A DNA stretch of 59,422 bases, from the NCBI GenBank assembly GCA_947589285.1, contig CANPZV010000005.1:1-59422 (forward strand), written 5' to 3'. Positions within the stretch are counted from its first letter, which is position 1; every line of letters begins with the position of its first letter. This document shows, piece after piece, positions 26,483 to 35,077 of this stretch. A model generated the notes under the pieces. It ran no database searches. It worked only from the letters and a program-made list of their open reading frames with translations, and was not told where the DNA came from. The translations under genes and the position numbers were made by a program. The stretch comes from an uncultured Clostridia bacterium. GTDB taxonomy: Bacteria > Bacillota > Clostridia > Christensenellales > Borkfalkiaceae.

Positions 26483-28651
26483 ATGAAGATCATCAAAAGG
26501 AACGGCGCAGAGGTCAGTTTCGACATCCAGAAGATCATCAGCGCGATCAGGAAGGCAAACAATGAGGTGAGCGTGGACAACCGCCTCACCGAAGATCAGA
26601 TCAACATGATCGCAGGCAAGGTCACCGCACTCGCGGGCGACCTCAACCGTGCTGTCAGCGTTGAGGAGATCCAGGACTTTGTGGAAAACCAGATCATGGA
26701 CCAAAAGGCGTTTGCCGTCGCGCGTAAATATATCACCTACCGTTACTCCCGTGCCCTTGTCAGGAAAGCGAATACCACCGACGAGCGGATCCTCACGCTC
26801 ATCGAATGCAACAATGAGGAAGTCAAGCAGGAGAATTCCAATAAGAATCCCACGGTCAACTCCGTCCAGCGCGACTACATGGCGGGGGAGGTGAGCAAGG
26901 ACCTCACCAAACGTCTCCTTCTGCCGCCCGACATCGTTGAAGCGCACGAGGAGGGGATCATCCACTTCCATGACGCCGACTACTATGCCCAGCATATGCA
27001 CAACTGCGACCTCGTAAATCTTGAGGACATGTTGCAGAACGGCACCGTCATCTCGGGGACGCTCATCGAGAAGCCCCATTCCTTCTCCACGGCGTGCAAT
27101 ATCGCCACGCAGATCATCGCGCAGGTCGCCTCCAACCAATACGGCGGGCAGTCGATCTCGCTCACCCACCTCGCGCCCTTTGTCGATATCAGCCGCAAGA
27201 AGATCCGCGCGGAGGTCGAGAGCGAACTCCAAGACGTCGCGGTCATGGCCGACACGATCGACCGCATCACCGAAAAGAGACTTCGCGAGGAGATCAAGAG
27301 GGGCATTCAGACCATACAATATCAGGTCGTGACCTTGCTCACGACGAACGGGCAAGCTCCCTTTGTCACTGTCTTTATGTATTTGGGCGAGGCGAGGAAC
27401 GAGAGGGAGCGCGAGGACCTTGCGATGATCATCGAAGAGACCCTCGAACAGCGCATCATGGGCGTCAAGAACGAGGCGGGGGTTTGGGTCACGCCCGCTT
27501 TCCCCAAGCTCATCTACGTCCTTGAAGAGGACAATGTCCGCGAGGGGAGCAAGTATTGGTATCTCACCCAGCTCGCCGCGAAGTGTACCGCAAAGCGCAT
27601 GGTCCCCGACTACATCTCCGAGAAGAAGATGCTCGAATTCAAGGTGGACAAGAACGGCGAGGGCCACTGCTATACCTGCATGGGCTGCCGCAGCTTTTTA
27701 ACGCCTTACCTTGACGAAAACGGCAAACCCAAGTACTACGGGCGGTTCAACCAAGGGGTCGTCACGATCAATCTCGTGGACGTCGCGCTCTCCTCGGGCG
27801 GCGATGTGGAGAAGTTCTGGAAGATCTTCGATGAGAGGCTGGAACTCTGCCACAGGGCGTTGATGTGCCGCCACAACAGGCTGAAGGGCACGCTGTCCGA
27901 CGCGGCTCCCATCCTTTGGCAGTACGGTGCGCTTGCCCGCCTCAAGAAGGGGGAGACGATCGATAAACTCCTCTACGGCGGCTATTCTACGATCTCGCTC
28001 GGCTATGCGGGCCTCTATGAATGCACAAAGTACATGACGGGGAAATCCCACACCGACGCCGAGGCGAAGCCCTTCGCTCTGTCCGTCATGCAGCACATGA
28101 ACGACAAGTGCAAGGAATGGAAGGCGATGCACAACATCGACTTCTCGCTCTACGGCACGCCGCTTGAGAGTACGACCTATAAATTTGCCAAGTGCCTCCA
28201 ACAGCGGTTCGGCATCATCCCCGGCGTCACCGACAAGAGCTATATCACCAACAGCTATCATGTCCATGTCACCGAAAAGATCGACGCCTTCACCAAGCTG
28301 AAGTTCGAGAGCGAGTTCCAGCAGCTCTCCCCCGGCGGGGCGATCTCCTATGTCGAAGTTCCCAACATGCAGGACAATATTCCCGCCGTCATCGCTGTCA
28401 TGCAGTTCATCTATGATAACATTATGTACGCCGAACTCAACACGAAGAGCGATTACTGTCAGGTCTGCGGCTACGACGGCGAGATCGTGACGGTAGAGGA
28501 GGACGGGAAGTACATTTGGGAATGCCCGCACTGCGGGAACCGCGACCAGAGCAAGATGAACGTCGCCCGCCGCACCTGCGGCTACATCGGAACGCAGTTC
28601 TGGAATCAGGGCCGCACGCAGGAGATCAGGGAGCGCGTCTTGCACCTGTGA
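26483..28651 (+). CDS. nrdD: Anaerobic ribonucleoside-triphosphate reductase
   Basis: A 722-residue class III reductase that makes dNTPs without oxygen. An N-terminal ATP-cone (about 1-95) provides allosteric control. Catalytic cysteines lie in the glycyl-radical barrel. The C-terminal zinc site is CQVCGYDG and CPHCGN. Gly700 in RRTCGYIGTQF is the predicted radical-bearing glycine, 22 residues from the end. GAGGAG precedes the ATG. It forms an operon with nrdG, 6 bp downstream, under NrdR-type control. Confidence 0.97.
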   Translation: MKIIKRNGAEVSFDIQKIISAIRKANNEVSVDNRLTEDQINMIAGKVTALAGDLNRAVSVEEIQDFVENQIMDQKAFAVARKYITYRYSRALVRKANTTDERILTLIECNNEEVKQENSNKNPTVNSVQRDYMAGEVSKDLTKRLLLPPDIVEAHEEGIIHFHDADYYAQHMHNCDLVNLEDMLQNGTVISGTLIEKPHSFSTACNIATQIIAQVASNQYGGQSISLTHLAPFVDISRKKIRAEVESELQDVAVMADTIDRITEKRLREEIKRGIQTIQYQVVTLLTTNGQAPFVTVFMYLGEARNEREREDLAMIIEETLEQRIMGVKNEAGVWVTPAFPKLIYVLEEDNVREGSKYWYLTQLAAKCTAKRMVPDYISEKKMLEFKVDKNGEGHCYTCMGCRSFLTPYLDENGKPKYYGRFNQGVVTINLVDVALSSGGDVEKFWKIFDERLELCHRALMCRHNRLKGTLSDAAPILWQYGALARLKKGETIDKLLYGGYSTISLGYAGLYECTKYMTGKSHTDAEAKPFALSVMQHMNDKCKEWKAMHNIDFSLYGTPLESTTYKFAKCLQQRFGIIPGVTDKSYITNSYHVHVTEKIDAFTKLKFESEFQQLSPGGAISYVEVPNMQDNIPAVIAVMQFIYDNIMYAELNTKSDYCQVCGYDGEIVTVEEDGKYIWECPHCGNRDQSKMNVARRTCGYIGTQFWNQGRTQEIRERVLHL

Positions 28652-28657
28652 TTTGAT

Positions 28658-29173
28658 ATGAACTACGCAGAGATCAAAAAATGTGATATCGCAAACGGAG
28701 AGGGAGTCAGAGTCTCCCTCTTTGTTTCAGGTTGCAGGCGGCACTGCAAGGGGTGTTTCAATGCGGTCGCGTGGGACTTTTCGTATGGGAAGCCATTCAC
28801 GGCGGAGACGGAGGAGGAACTCTTTGACGCGCTTTCTCCCGATTACATCGCGGGCCTTTCCCTCCTTGGCGGGGATCCCTTCGAACCCGAAAACAGGGCC
28901 GCGCTCATTCCGTTCGTCAAGGAGTTCCGCAGGAGGTTCCCCGCGAAGGACGTCTGGTGCTACACGGGCTATACCTATGCGGACGGGACGCTGAAAGAGG
29001 ACGACGGCGAAGGGGTGAGGGAACTTCTTTCCCTTATCGACATCCTCGTGGACGGCCCCTTCATAGAACCGCTGAAAGACATCCGCCTGAAATTTCGGGG
29101 ATCCTCCAACCAGCGCGTTCTCGACCTGAAACGCACAATTAAGAGCGGGAGCATAGTACTATATCTGACATAG
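28658..29173 (+). CDS. nrdG: Anaerobic ribonucleotide reductase activase
   Basis: A 171-residue radical SAM enzyme that installs the glycyl radical on NrdD. The cluster motif is SGCRRHCKGC, with Cys26, Cys30 and Cys33 (CX3CX2C), followed by LLGGDPFEP, the SAM-binding GGxP-type motif. A late VDGPF and KFRGSSNQRVLD are typical of NrdG. The last codons, encoding SIVLYLT, and the TAG stop are themselves part of dispersed palindrome copy 5, so a palindrome forms the protein's C-terminus. Confidence 0.96.
   Translation: MNYAEIKKCDIANGEGVRVSLFVSGCRRHCKGCFNAVAWDFSYGKPFTAETEEELFDALSPDYIAGLSLLGGDPFEPENRAALIPFVKEFRRRFPAKDVWCYTGYTYADGTLKEDDGEGVRELLSLIDILVDGPFIEPLKDIRLKFRGSSNQRVLDLKRTIKSGSIVLYLT
29160..29172. 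repeat. Dispersed palindrome, copy 5 (one core mismatch, long flanks)
   Basis: TATATCTGACATA, flanked by AGTAC and GTACT, giving a 23-bp palindrome (29155-29177). It overlaps the final codons of nrdG. Confidence 0.75.
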
Positions 29174-29187
29174 TACTTGGAATAGGG

Positions 29188-29228
29188 GGCGAAATTTGCA
29201 TCGGAAAAAGCAATTTTCGCCTTTTTTT
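29188..29228 (+). terminator. Intrinsic terminator of nrdDG
   Basis: GGCGAAATTTGC pairs with GCAATTTTCGCC (one mismatch) around a 10-nt loop, followed by seven T. Confidence 0.85.
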
Positions 29229-29237
29229 ATTTTGCGG

Positions 29238-29265
29238 TTGACTTTGGCAAAATTTGGGTTATAAT
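29238..29265 (+). promoter_or_regulatory. Promoter of the M29 peptidase operon
   Basis: TTGACT (29238-29243), 16 bp, TATAAT (29260-29265). The leader is about 30 nt and ends in AAGGAGAAAAG. Confidence 0.8.
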
Positions 29266-29302
29266 AATATAAGGTAACATTATTAACAAGGAGAAAAGTC
29301 AA

Positions 29303-30532
29303 GTGAATAAGCTGCAACTCAAAAGATACGCAAAACTTCTCGCAAAGACGGGGATCAACGTCAAAAAGGGGCAATGGGTCGTCGTAGACGCCGAACTCGA
29401 CCAGCCAGAATTCGTCGAAATGGTCGTCGAAGAGCTTTACAGGGCGGGCGCGGGGAAAGTCACCGTGGAGTGGTCCCACCAGCCCCTCGTTGCCACGCAC
29501 TACAAATACGAGACGCAGGAGACGCTCGAATCGTTTGCGAAATGGGAGATCGAAAAGCTCGAATACCGCAAGGAGGAGCTTCCCGCCATGCTCTACCTCG
29601 AATCCGCCGATCCCGACGGTCTCAAGGGGTTGGACCAAGAAAAATTTACGGCCGTCCGCATGACCCGTTCCAAGACGATCAAACCCATCCGCGACAAGAT
29701 GGAGAACAAGTACCAATGGTGCATCGCGGCCGTGCCCTCCAAGGCGTGGGCAAAGAAGGTCTTTCCCGACGCGCCGACGGCAAGCAGTGCGGTGGAACGC
29801 CTTTGGGACGCCATTTTGAAGGCCTCCCGCGCGGACGGACCCGATCCCGTCAAGGAATGGCACCGCCACAACGACGCACTCGCGGAGAGATGCGATTATC
29901 TCGACAGGCTCAAACTCGTAGCACTCGAATATAAGTCCTCCAACGGGACCGATCTTCGCGTCGGCCTCATCGACGGGAGCCGCTTCTGCGGCGGAGGGGA
30001 AGAGACCCTGTCGGGTGCCTACTTCAACCCCAATATCCCGAGCGAGGAGATCTTCATCTCGCCCAAAGCGGGGGACGCGGAGGGAGTCGTCTATTCCACC
30101 AAGCCGCTCTCCTATCAGGGCGAACTCATCGAGGATTTCTCCGTCCGTTTCGAGGGCGGAAAGGTCGTCGAAGTCAAGGCGAAGAAGAATCAGGAACTTC
30201 TCGAGAAGATGATCGGCATGGACGAAGGGGCGAAGATGCTCGGCGAATGCGCCCTCATCGCCTATGATTCCCCCATCAACAACACGGGCATTCTCTTCTA
30301 CAACACGCTGTTCGACGAGAACGCGAGCTGTCACCTCGCCCTCGGCAGGGGATTCAACGAATGCGTCAGGGGCTTTGAGGACATGACGAAGGAAGAACTT
30401 CAGGCCAAGGGCATCAACGACAGTACGATCCATGTTGACTTCATGATCGGGAGCGAGGATCTCGAGATCGTCGGCGTCACCAAGAGCGGCGAGAGAGTGC
30501 AGATCTTCAAGAACGGCAACTGGGCATTCTGA
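29303..30532 (+). CDS. Aminopeptidase of family M29 (AmpS/PepS type)
   Basis: A 409-residue cytoplasmic metallo-aminopeptidase. The N-terminal domain begins LKRYAKLLAKTGINVKKGQWVVVDA. The metal site of M29 enzymes is recognisable in NIPSEEIFISP, GRGFNECVRG and the C-terminal STIHVDFMIGSEDLEIVGV. The enzyme removes N-terminal residues from peptides. Start GTG 29303 is supported by AAGGAGAAAAG. It is the first gene of a five-gene + strand run with two GTPases, flavodoxin and an RNA methyltransferase. Confidence 0.92.
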   Translation: MNKLQLKRYAKLLAKTGINVKKGQWVVVDAELDQPEFVEMVVEELYRAGAGKVTVEWSHQPLVATHYKYETQETLESFAKWEIEKLEYRKEELPAMLYLESADPDGLKGLDQEKFTAVRMTRSKTIKPIRDKMENKYQWCIAAVPSKAWAKKVFPDAPTASSAVERLWDAILKASRADGPDPVKEWHRHNDALAERCDYLDRLKLVALEYKSSNGTDLRVGLIDGSRFCGGGEETLSGAYFNPNIPSEEIFISPKAGDAEGVVYSTKPLSYQGELIEDFSVRFEGGKVVEVKAKKNQELLEKMIGMDEGAKMLGECALIAYDSPINNTGILFYNTLFDENASCHLALGRGFNECVRGFEDMTKEELQAKGINDSTIHVDFMIGSEDLEIVGVTKSGERVQIFKNGNWAF

Positions 30533-30569
30533 CAGAAATTTCATTGAAAAGTAAAAAGAAGGCATGAAA

Positions 30570-31673
30570 ATGATCAAAATCGATATTTTTTCGGGGTTTT
30601 TGGGCGCGGGAAAGACGACGCTCATCAAGAAACTCATCAAGGAAGCATACGTCGGGGAAAAGGTCGTCCTCATCGAAAATGAGTTCGGCGAGATCGGCGT
30701 GGACGGGGGCTTTTTGAAGGAAGCGGGCATCGAGATCACCGAGATGAATTCGGGGTGTATCTGCTGTTCGCTCGTGGGCGATTTCGCCAAGGCACTCAAA
30801 AAGGTCGCCGAACAGTTCGCACCCGACCGTATCCTCATCGAACCTTCGGGCGTCGGGAAGCTCTCCGACGTCATCAAGGCCGTACAGCGCGCACAGGTCG
30901 AAAACAGCTCGCTCAACGCCTTCTGCACCGTCGTTGACGCCAAGAAGTGCAAAGTTTACCTGCGCAACTTCGGCGAATTCTTCCTCGACCAGGTGGAGAA
31001 TGCAAGCTGTATCGTCCTCTCCCACACCTCCGATCCAGCCAAGACGGAGGAGGCGGCCGCCCTGCTGAAGGAACACACCTCCGTCACCGTCATCACGACA
31101 GATTGGTCCATGCTCGACGGCAAGGATATCCTCCTCTCCATGCAAAAGACAGACAGCCTCAACGCCGAACTTGAAAAGCTCGCCGCCGAGGCTGAACATG
31201 ACGGCGAGGACGAACATCATCATCACCACCATCATCATCACGACGACGATGACGATGATGACGATGACGAACACGAACATCATCACCATCATCACGACCA
31301 CGACGATGATGACGATGACGAACACGAACATCATCACCACCATCATCACGATGACGATGAGGATGAACACGAACATCATCACCATCATCACGACCACGAC
31401 GCCGACGAGATCTTTACGAGCTGGGGCGTGGAGACCGCCAAGACCTTCACACGCGAGGAGATCGAAAAGGCCCTTGAAACGCTCGATTCGGGCGTTTACG
31501 GGCAAGTCCTCCGCGCAAAGGGCTATGTGAACGGCAAGGACGGGTGGATCTACTTTGACTTCGTTCCCGGGGAACCTGATCTGCGCGGCGGGGAACCCGC
31601 CGTCACGGGGAGGCTTTGCGTCATCGGCTGTAACATCGACGAAGCCAAGCTGAAAACACTGTTTTTGGGGTAA
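30570..31673 (+). CDS. COG0523/CobW GTPase with a His/Asp-rich metal-binding array
   Basis: A 367-residue G3E-family GTPase, likely a metallochaperone. Walker A is GFLGAGKTT (9-17). The metal motif CICC lies at 63-66, and ENEFGEIGVDG and LIEPSGVG follow. The usual NKxD guanine motif reads SHTSD, a deviation. Residues about 210-279 hold alternating His runs of 6-9 and Asp/Glu runs with about 33 histidines, encoded by near-repeated units at 31198-31402. The C-terminal CobW domain follows. Start ATG 30570 fits AGAAGG better than ATG 30564. Zinc, nickel or cobalt are candidate ligands. It pairs with the next gene. Confidence 0.9.
   Translation: MIKIDIFSGFLGAGKTTLIKKLIKEAYVGEKVVLIENEFGEIGVDGGFLKEAGIEITEMNSGCICCSLVGDFAKALKKVAEQFAPDRILIEPSGVGKLSDVIKAVQRAQVENSSLNAFCTVVDAKKCKVYLRNFGEFFLDQVENASCIVLSHTSDPAKTEEAAALLKEHTSVTVITTDWSMLDGKDILLSMQKTDSLNAELEKLAAEAEHDGEDEHHHHHHHHHDDDDDDDDDEHEHHHHHHDHDDDDDDEHEHHHHHHHDDDEDEHEHHHHHHDHDADEIFTSWGVETAKTFTREEIEKALETLDSGVYGQVLRAKGYVNGKDGWIYFDFVPGEPDLRGGEPAVTGRLCVIGCNIDEAKLKTLFLG
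31198..31402 (+). repeat. Tandem His/Asp codon repeats inside the CobW gene
   Basis: Imperfect units of about 60 bp built from CATCAT/CACCAC and GACGAT triplets, each encoding a His run, a DHD or EHE break and an Asp run. They stay in frame. Such repeats can change copy number by slippage. Confidence 0.85.
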
Positions 31674-31676
31674 ATT

Positions 31677-32627
31677 ATGCCGAAGGAAGTTCCTGTCTAC
31701 CTGTTTTTGGGGTTTCTCGACGCGGGAAAGACAAAATTCATTCAGGAGACGTTCGAGGACGAGCGGTTCGATTCGGGGGAAAAGACCCTGCTTCTCGTCT
31801 GCGAAGAGGGGGAGGAGGAGTACACGCCCTCCCGCTTTGCGGTGCGCAAGTATGCCGTCGCAAAGGTGACCGAGGCCGAACTGACCATGCCCAACCTCAC
31901 CCGCATCGCGCGGGAGAACAGGGCAGAGCGGGTGGTCGTCGAGTGGAACGGCATGATGCTCCTCGATAAATTCTTTGAGGCGATGCCCGACGGCTGGCTC
32001 ATCGCGCAGGTAATGACCTTTTTCGACGCGAACACGTTTCTGAGCTACAACACAAACATGCGCCAGCTCGTCTATGACAAGATCCGCTATGCCGATATGG
32101 TCGTGTTCAACCGCTTCAAGCCCCAACTCAAAAAAGAGGAGCTTCATAAGATTGTCCGCGCCGCCTCGCGGAGGCCCGACATTGTTTATGAATACGTCGG
32201 AGGGCGGGCCGAATACGACGACATCGAGGATCCGCTTCCCTATGACATCGACGCACCCGTCATCGACGTGGAGGACCGCGACTACGCTTACTTTTACCGC
32301 GACCTCCGCGAAGAACCCGAAAAGTACGACGGAAAGACGGTCTCGGTCAAGGGCATCGTCGCCCTCGACAGGAAGATGAAGGAGGGGACGTTCGGGATCG
32401 GACGCCTCGTCATGACCTGTTGCGCGGCCGACATCGCTTACAGTGGCCTCGTCTGCGAGGGGGATCCCGCTTTAGGGCTTCACACCAACGAATGGCTCCG
32501 CATCACGGCACGCATCGACGTCGAATTTCATAAACTGTACGGCGGAAAGGGGCCGGTCCTCAAGGTCTACACCGCCGAGCGCACCCAACCTCTCTCCGAG
32601 GAGGACGAGGTCGCAACATTCTATTGA
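31677..32627 (+). CDS. CobW-like GTPase fused to a YcgQ/TIGR03943-like domain
   Basis: A 316-residue protein. The P-loop is LGFLDAGKTKF and a late VVFNRFK replaces NKxD, but the CxCC metal motif of true CobW proteins is missing. From about residue 195 the sequence changes to REEPEKYDGKTVSVKG, then MTCCAADIAYSGLVC, which resembles the OB-like C-terminal domain of YcgQ (DUF1980/TIGR03943) proteins that often accompany COG0523 GTPases. The fusion suggests one metal-handling unit with the previous gene, which ends 3 bp upstream. The fold assignment of the C-terminal half is inference. Confidence 0.75.
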   Translation: MPKEVPVYLFLGFLDAGKTKFIQETFEDERFDSGEKTLLLVCEEGEEEYTPSRFAVRKYAVAKVTEAELTMPNLTRIARENRAERVVVEWNGMMLLDKFFEAMPDGWLIAQVMTFFDANTFLSYNTNMRQLVYDKIRYADMVVFNRFKPQLKKEELHKIVRAASRRPDIVYEYVGGRAEYDDIEDPLPYDIDAPVIDVEDRDYAYFYRDLREEPEKYDGKTVSVKGIVALDRKMKEGTFGIGRLVMTCCAADIAYSGLVCEGDPALGLHTNEWLRITARIDVEFHKLYGGKGPVLKVYTAERTQPLSEEDEVATFY

Positions 32628-32645
32628 TCCTAAGGGAGGGATGGC

Positions 32646-33119
32646 ATGAAAAAATTAGTGGTCTATTATTCATTCGGCGGAAATACCCGCACGATCGCAA
32701 GGAAGATCGCAAAATCTCTCGGCGCAGACATCGCCGAGATCAGGACCGTCAAGCGTTATCCCGACGACTATGACGTCCTCGTGAGCCTCGGCAAGAGGGA
32801 AGTGGAGAGCGGCTATATTCCCCAGCTCTATCCGCTCGCCGCCGACGTCTCGGAATACGACACGATCATCTTGGGCACGCCCGTGTGGTGGTACAGTTTC
32901 GCGCCCGCAGTCAAGAGCTTTATGAAATCCGTCTCGTGGAAGGGAAAGACCGTCTACCCCTTTGCGACGAACGGCGGCTGGCTCGGCCATACGCCGAGCG
33001 ACTTCAAGAAGGCTCTCCGCGGCGCGACCGTCTGCCCCATACTGAGCGTCAAATTTAACGAAAAAACACTCGTCACGCCCGAAAAGGACATCGACGAGTG
33101 GATCGGTACCATCAAGTGA
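32646..33119 (+). CDS. Flavodoxin
   Basis: A 157-residue short-chain FMN protein. The phosphate-binding loop is YYSFGGNTRTIA at the N-terminus, and the isoalloxazine-contact region reads LGTPVWWYSFAPAVKSF. There is no signal peptide. It may act as an electron carrier, for example for radical enzymes such as NrdG, but that link is inference. It starts 18 bp after the fused GTPase, and its stop overlaps the next gene's GTG. Confidence 0.9.
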   Translation: MKKLVVYYSFGGNTRTIARKIAKSLGADIAEIRTVKRYPDDYDVLVSLGKREVESGYIPQLYPLAADVSEYDTIILGTPVWWYSFAPAVKSFMKSVSWKGKTVYPFATNGGWLGHTPSDFKKALRGATVCPILSVKFNEKTLVTPEKDIDEWIGTIK

Positions 33120-33982
33120 ATGAGGCGTTGAGGGAGCTTTTATGCTCCGATTACGGCGAAGCGGCCGCGGAAAAGATCTGGGCGGGGTACGTCTCCCGTC
33201 CCGTGACGCTCCGCATCAACACTCTGAAATTGCCTGCCGAAGAGGGGAAGTCTGCCCTTTTGAAGGCAGGTTTTTCGTTTGAGACCGTCCCTTGGTACGC
33301 CTCCGCGCTCATTCTGCGGGGGACGAGGGAGGAAGAGCTTCACAGGACGACGCTCTATGCGGAGGGAAAGATCTATCTCCAAAGTCTTTCCTCAATGTTG
33401 CCGCCGCTCTTTCTTGACCCGCAGGAGGGGGAGAGCATACTCGACATGACGGCCGCCCCCGGGGGCAAGACGACGGAACTTGCCGCACTTTCGGGAGGAA
33501 GGGCACTCATCACCGCCTGCGAGCGGGACAGAACGCGCTTTGAACGGCTGAAATTCAATCTCGATCGGCAGGGAGCGGGGCGGGTGACCGCGCTCTGCAC
33601 GGACGCGCTTGCCCTCGACGAACGGTTTTCTTTCGATAAGATCCTCCTCGACGCACCGTGCAGCGGGAGCGGGACGGTCGTCGGCGAACCTGTGCGCATC
33701 GACGCGGCATATGTGGCGCGTTGCGCCCGCCTTCAGGAGAAATTGCTCCAAAAGGCACTCCGTCTCCTGAAAAAGGGGGGAACGATGATCTATTCGACCT
33801 GTTCGGTCCTGCAGCGCGAAAATGAGGAGGTTTTGAAGACCGTCCTCCCGCCCAACGTCCGCATCGAGCCGATCGGGTTCTTCGACGGCATTCCCCGCCT
33901 TCCCTCCATGCAGGGGACGGTCTGCGTCGCCCCGACCGAACTCTTTGAGGGATTCTTCCTCGCAAAACTCATCAAGGGGTAG
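33116..33982 (+). CDS. RNA m5C methyltransferase (RsmB/RsmF/NSUN family)
   Basis: A 288-residue SAM-dependent enzyme that methylates cytosine-5 in rRNA or tRNA. The SAM-binding motif is LDMTAAPGGKTTELA. Catalytic cysteines lie in DAPCSGSGTV (motif IV) and IYSTCSV (motif VI). It ends right after the catalytic core, lacking the C-terminal RNA-binding extension of RsmF. Start GTG 33116 overlaps the flavodoxin stop (GTGA); an upstream in-frame GTG at 33098 is possible. Its stop lies 4 bp from the stop of the convergent DUF1848 gene. Confidence 0.88.
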   Translation: MNEALRELLCSDYGEAAAEKIWAGYVSRPVTLRINTLKLPAEEGKSALLKAGFSFETVPWYASALILRGTREEELHRTTLYAEGKIYLQSLSSMLPPLFLDPQEGESILDMTAAPGGKTTELAALSGGRALITACERDRTRFERLKFNLDRQGAGRVTALCTDALALDERFSFDKILLDAPCSGSGTVVGEPVRIDAAYVARCARLQEKLLQKALRLLKKGGTMIYSTCSVLQRENEEVLKTVLPPNVRIEPIGFFDGIPRLPSMQGTVCVAPTELFEGFFLAKLIKG

Positions 33983-33986
33983 TCAT

Positions 33987-34931
33987 CTAAAAGTCAAAGA
34001 GGGAGATCTGTTTCCCGTCGTGCATCAGGAGACTGTTCTGCACGCCCTTCAAAAGGACGTCACCCTCGTTCACATGGCCGATGAGGAGGGGAGAAGCCGG
34101 GTCGTGCAGGGAATAATTGGTCTGCACGTCCTCGATACCGCGGTTTGCGTTGCAGTAAAGGCACTCGTTCGGGCAGGAATCGTACCAGCCGACGTCTCTG
34201 CTCACGATGCACCTGCACCCCGCGCGGTTGCCCAAGTGCCGCATGTTTTTGAAGCGGCAGTTGTTGGCGTTCCCGAACGTCTCGAGGGTGAGACAGCCCT
34301 CCCGCTTGATGCCATACGCCTCATATCCGCTCTCCGCACAGCAGATCTGCAACGGGAGGCGGTATTTTTTCGCGCTCCTGGCAAAATTTTCGGCCAGATA
34401 GTGCTTTGTCTCCGTTTTGAGGGGGATGATGTCCGGAATCCTCTTGTCGATTATGATGAACATCTCCACAAAGGAGAAGATGCACTTGCTCACATAGGGA
34501 GAGATCGCCGCGGCGAGGCGTTCAAAGACGACGATATGCCGCTCGGGAGAATACTTCGGGGTGATGAGGACGGGGTCGTACCGCCATACGAGGCGTTCCT
34601 TCCCCACGATGCGGGAGAGTTCTTTCAACGTCTCGACGCTCTCCTCTGCGGGCGGGATATGCGGTTCAAGATCCTTCCCATACCCCGTGATCGTATAGAA
34701 AAAGTATGTGCGGAAGCGGTTGACGACCTTGCCGAGGCGGCTGAGCGCGGGCGCGTAATTCTTGGAGCAAAAACTGATGCCATCAACTTTTTCGGGGGTA
34801 AGTTCGTACATGTTGACCCGCGCGGTGAAGAGGGGATTCCGCGCATAGACGACCCCTTCCTCGAACCTGCGGAAGAGCCAATCGGTATAGCAGTTTACGA
34901 TGTCCGTTCTCAGTCCGACATTCAGGATCAT
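33987..34931 (-). CDS. DUF1848 protein with a C-terminal radical-SAM-like cysteine motif
   Basis: A 314-residue protein matching DUF1848 throughout (MILNVGLRTDIVNCYTDWLFRR, FFYTITGYGKDLEP, WRYDPVLITP). Near the end, Cys253, Cys257 and Cys260 form CPNECLYC (CX3CX2C), the spacing of radical SAM clusters but placed at the C-terminus. More cysteines precede it (GCRC). An iron-sulfur protein is likely; the reaction is unknown. GGAGGAATTGCC precedes the ATG. It has its own promoter and is convergent with the methyltransferase. Confidence 0.85.
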   Translation of the reverse strand: MILNVGLRTDIVNCYTDWLFRRFEEGVVYARNPLFTARVNMYELTPEKVDGISFCSKNYAPALSRLGKVVNRFRTYFFYTITGYGKDLEPHIPPAEESVETLKELSRIVGKERLVWRYDPVLITPKYSPERHIVVFERLAAAISPYVSKCIFSFVEMFIIIDKRIPDIIPLKTETKHYLAENFARSAKKYRLPLQICCAESGYEAYGIKREGCLTLETFGNANNCRFKNMRHLGNRAGCRCIVSRDVGWYDSCPNECLYCNANRGIEDVQTNYSLHDPASPLLIGHVNEGDVLLKGVQNSLLMHDGKQISLFDF

Positions 34932-34978
34932 GGCAATTCCTCCGTTTTATCAGCAGTAACTCTGTCTTTGTAGCAGAT

Positions 34979-35007
34979 ATTATAGCAGAAAACGCGGAAA
35001 GAGACAA
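34979..35007 (-). promoter_or_regulatory. Promoter of the DUF1848 gene
   Basis: Minus strand TTGTCT (35007-35002), 17 bp, TATAAT (34984-34979). Confidence 0.75.
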
Positions 35008-35021
35008 GAAAAAATAAAAAA

Positions 35022-35068
35022 GCTCCCCTTGGGGAGTAAAAAAGAGAGGGGAACGGCCGTTCTCCTCT
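35022..35068 (-). terminator. Two hairpins ending spoVG
   Basis: The first hairpin on the minus strand is AGAGGAGAACGG paired with CCGTTCCCCTCT (35043-35068). The second is CTCCCC/GGGGAG (35023-35036), followed by TTTTTT on the minus strand. The second is a classical intrinsic terminator. Confidence 0.75.
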
Positions 35069-35077
35069 TTGTCCGAT

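Noticed and set aside
31198-31402. CRISPR-like repeat array
   Set aside because: The repeats are in-frame His and Asp codons within a gene, with no spacers. No CRISPR array was seen in the window.
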